From Zoogloeaceae bacterium (lineage in GTDB: Bacteria; Pseudomonadota; Gammaproteobacteria; Burkholderiales; Rhodocyclaceae), in NCBI GenBank assembly GCA_031281985.1, contig JAITEO010000003.1:1-5903 (forward strand): a DNA stretch of 5,903 nt, in the 5' to 3' direction. Positions 5,081-5,903 of the stretch are shown here, piece by piece. The position numbers and the translations under genes were made by a program. Within the stretch, counting starts at the first letter, position 1; every line of letters starts with the position of its first letter. The notes under the pieces are model-generated. The model did not search any database. It was given only the letters and a program-made list of their open reading frames with translations, and was not told the origin of the DNA.

Positions 5081-5903
5081 CCGCTCACACAGCTTTACGC
5101 CTTGATTGGCGAGGACATGCAGGCCGTGGATGCCGTGATTCGGCGGCGGCTTTATTCCGAGGTGGCGCTGGTGCGCCAGGTGGCGGAATACATCATTGCG
5201 GGCGGCGGCAAGCGGATGCGTCCGGCGCTGGTGCTGCTGGCGGCGGGCGCGTTGGGCTACACGGGACGCCAACAGCACGAACTGGCGGCGGTGGTGGAAT
5301 TCATCCATACCGCCACCCTGCTGCACGACGATGTCGTCGATGCCTCCGAATTGCGGCGCGGACAAGAGACCGCCAATACCGTGTTCGGCAACGCCGCCAG
5401 CGTGCTGGTGGGCGATTTCCTCTATTCCCGCGCCTTCCAGATCATGGTGCAGGTGGGCAACATGCGCATCATGCAGGTGTTGTCGGACGCGACGAACCTC
5501 ATCGCCGAAGGCGAGGTGCTGCAACTGATGAACTGCCATGACGCGAACGTGGATGAGGCGAATTACCTGCAGGTCATCCGCTACAAGACCGCCAAGCTCT
5601 TTGAAGCGGCGGCGCAACTGGGGGCGATCCTGGCGGGCGCGCCGCCGGAGGTGGAGCGGGGATTGGCCGATTACGGCATGTACCTGGGCATGGCCTTTCA
5701 ACTGGTAGACGACGTGCTCGATTATTCCGGGCAGGAAGCCGATACCGGCAAGCATCTGGGCGATGATCTGGCCGAGGGCAAACCCACCCTGCCCCTGATC
5801 CATGTCATGCAGCACGGCACGCCGGAAGAGGCCGCCTGCGTGAAAAAAGCGATCGAGCACGGCGGACGCGATGATTTCCCCGTGGTGCTGGCGGCAATCC
5901 GCC
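5078..5903 (+). CDS. ispB: Long-chain polyprenyl diphosphate synthase (octaprenyl type), 3' end cut by window
   Basis: The first 275 residues of an all-trans polyprenyl diphosphate synthase are visible; the family is about 320 residues, so some 45-50 are missing. The enzyme adds isopentenyl diphosphate units to farnesyl diphosphate to make the ubiquinone side chain. Visible motifs are GGGKRMRPA (42-50, isopentenyl diphosphate binding), the first aspartate-rich motif DDVVD (84-88), YKT (169-171), the second aspartate-rich motif DDVLD (211-215) and GDDLAEGKPTLPL. Ala79, five residues before the first motif, is small, as expected for long-chain products; chain length of eight is inferred from the family. 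The start is TTG with a good ribosome binding site. In betaproteobacteria the gene usually has its own transcription unit, which fits the terminator and gap before it. I see no link with flagella. Confidence 0.93.
   Translation, partial: MPLTQLYALIGEDMQAVDAVIRRRLYSEVALVRQVAEYIIAGGGKRMRPALVLLAAGALGYTGRQQHELAAVVEFIHTATLLHDDVVDASELRRGQETANTVFGNAASVLVGDFLYSRAFQIMVQVGNMRIMQVLSDATNLIAEGEVLQLMNCHDANVDEANYLQVIRYKTAKLFEAAAQLGAILAGAPPEVERGLADYGMYLGMAFQLVDDVLDYSGQEADTGKHLGDDLAEGKPTLPLIHVMQHGTPEEAACVKKAIEHGGRDDFPVVLAAIR

Overview
The window looks like a piece of a moderately GC-rich proteobacterial chromosome, most likely from a betaproteobacterium. The flagellin, RapZ and long-chain polyprenyl synthase sequences are all of proteobacterial type, but I cannot name a genus from sequence alone.

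Layout: (1) 1-406 has no gene. It holds a short GC-rich hairpin (47-63) and a MITE-like repeat cluster (92-368) with near-identical 24-26 bp inverted ends, an 18-bp perfect internal palindrome, and a weak promoter-like segment with an inverted repeat close to the next gene. (2) rapZ runs rightward (407-1273). (3) A 126-bp repeat (copy A, 1269-1394) fills the gap between convergent genes and contains the stop codons of both. (4) A leftward gene (3769 to 1382) encodes a 795-residue protein with eleven 34-residue TPR repeats and an O-GlcNAc-transferase-type GT41 catalytic region. (5) A 234-bp divergent intergenic region carries a well-spaced sigma-54 promoter candidate. (6) A compact 274-residue flagellin gene runs rightward (4004-4828). 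(7) A second copy of the 126-bp repeat, in inverted orientation (copy B, 4838-4964), lies just after the flagellin. (8) A candidate intrinsic terminator follows, then the polyprenyl diphosphate synthase gene ispB, starting at TTG 5078 and cut by the window end.

The main point of interest is the central block. A TPR-GT41 glycosyltransferase and a flagellin are transcribed away from each other, and the pair is bracketed by two inverted copies of a structured repeat. The two copies share about 85% of bases by eye, yet differ in the stem of their longest hairpin in a way that keeps both stems paired. The simplest functional reading is a flagellin plus its own O-glycosyltransferase, sitting as a module between housekeeping genes (rapZ, ispB) that have no flagellar role. 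Whether the repeats mobilised the module, or are a dispersed intergenic repeat family that landed at gene ends, cannot be settled from one window. RapZ in enterobacteria controls supply of the amino-sugar precursor used by GT41 enzymes, but a link here is speculative.
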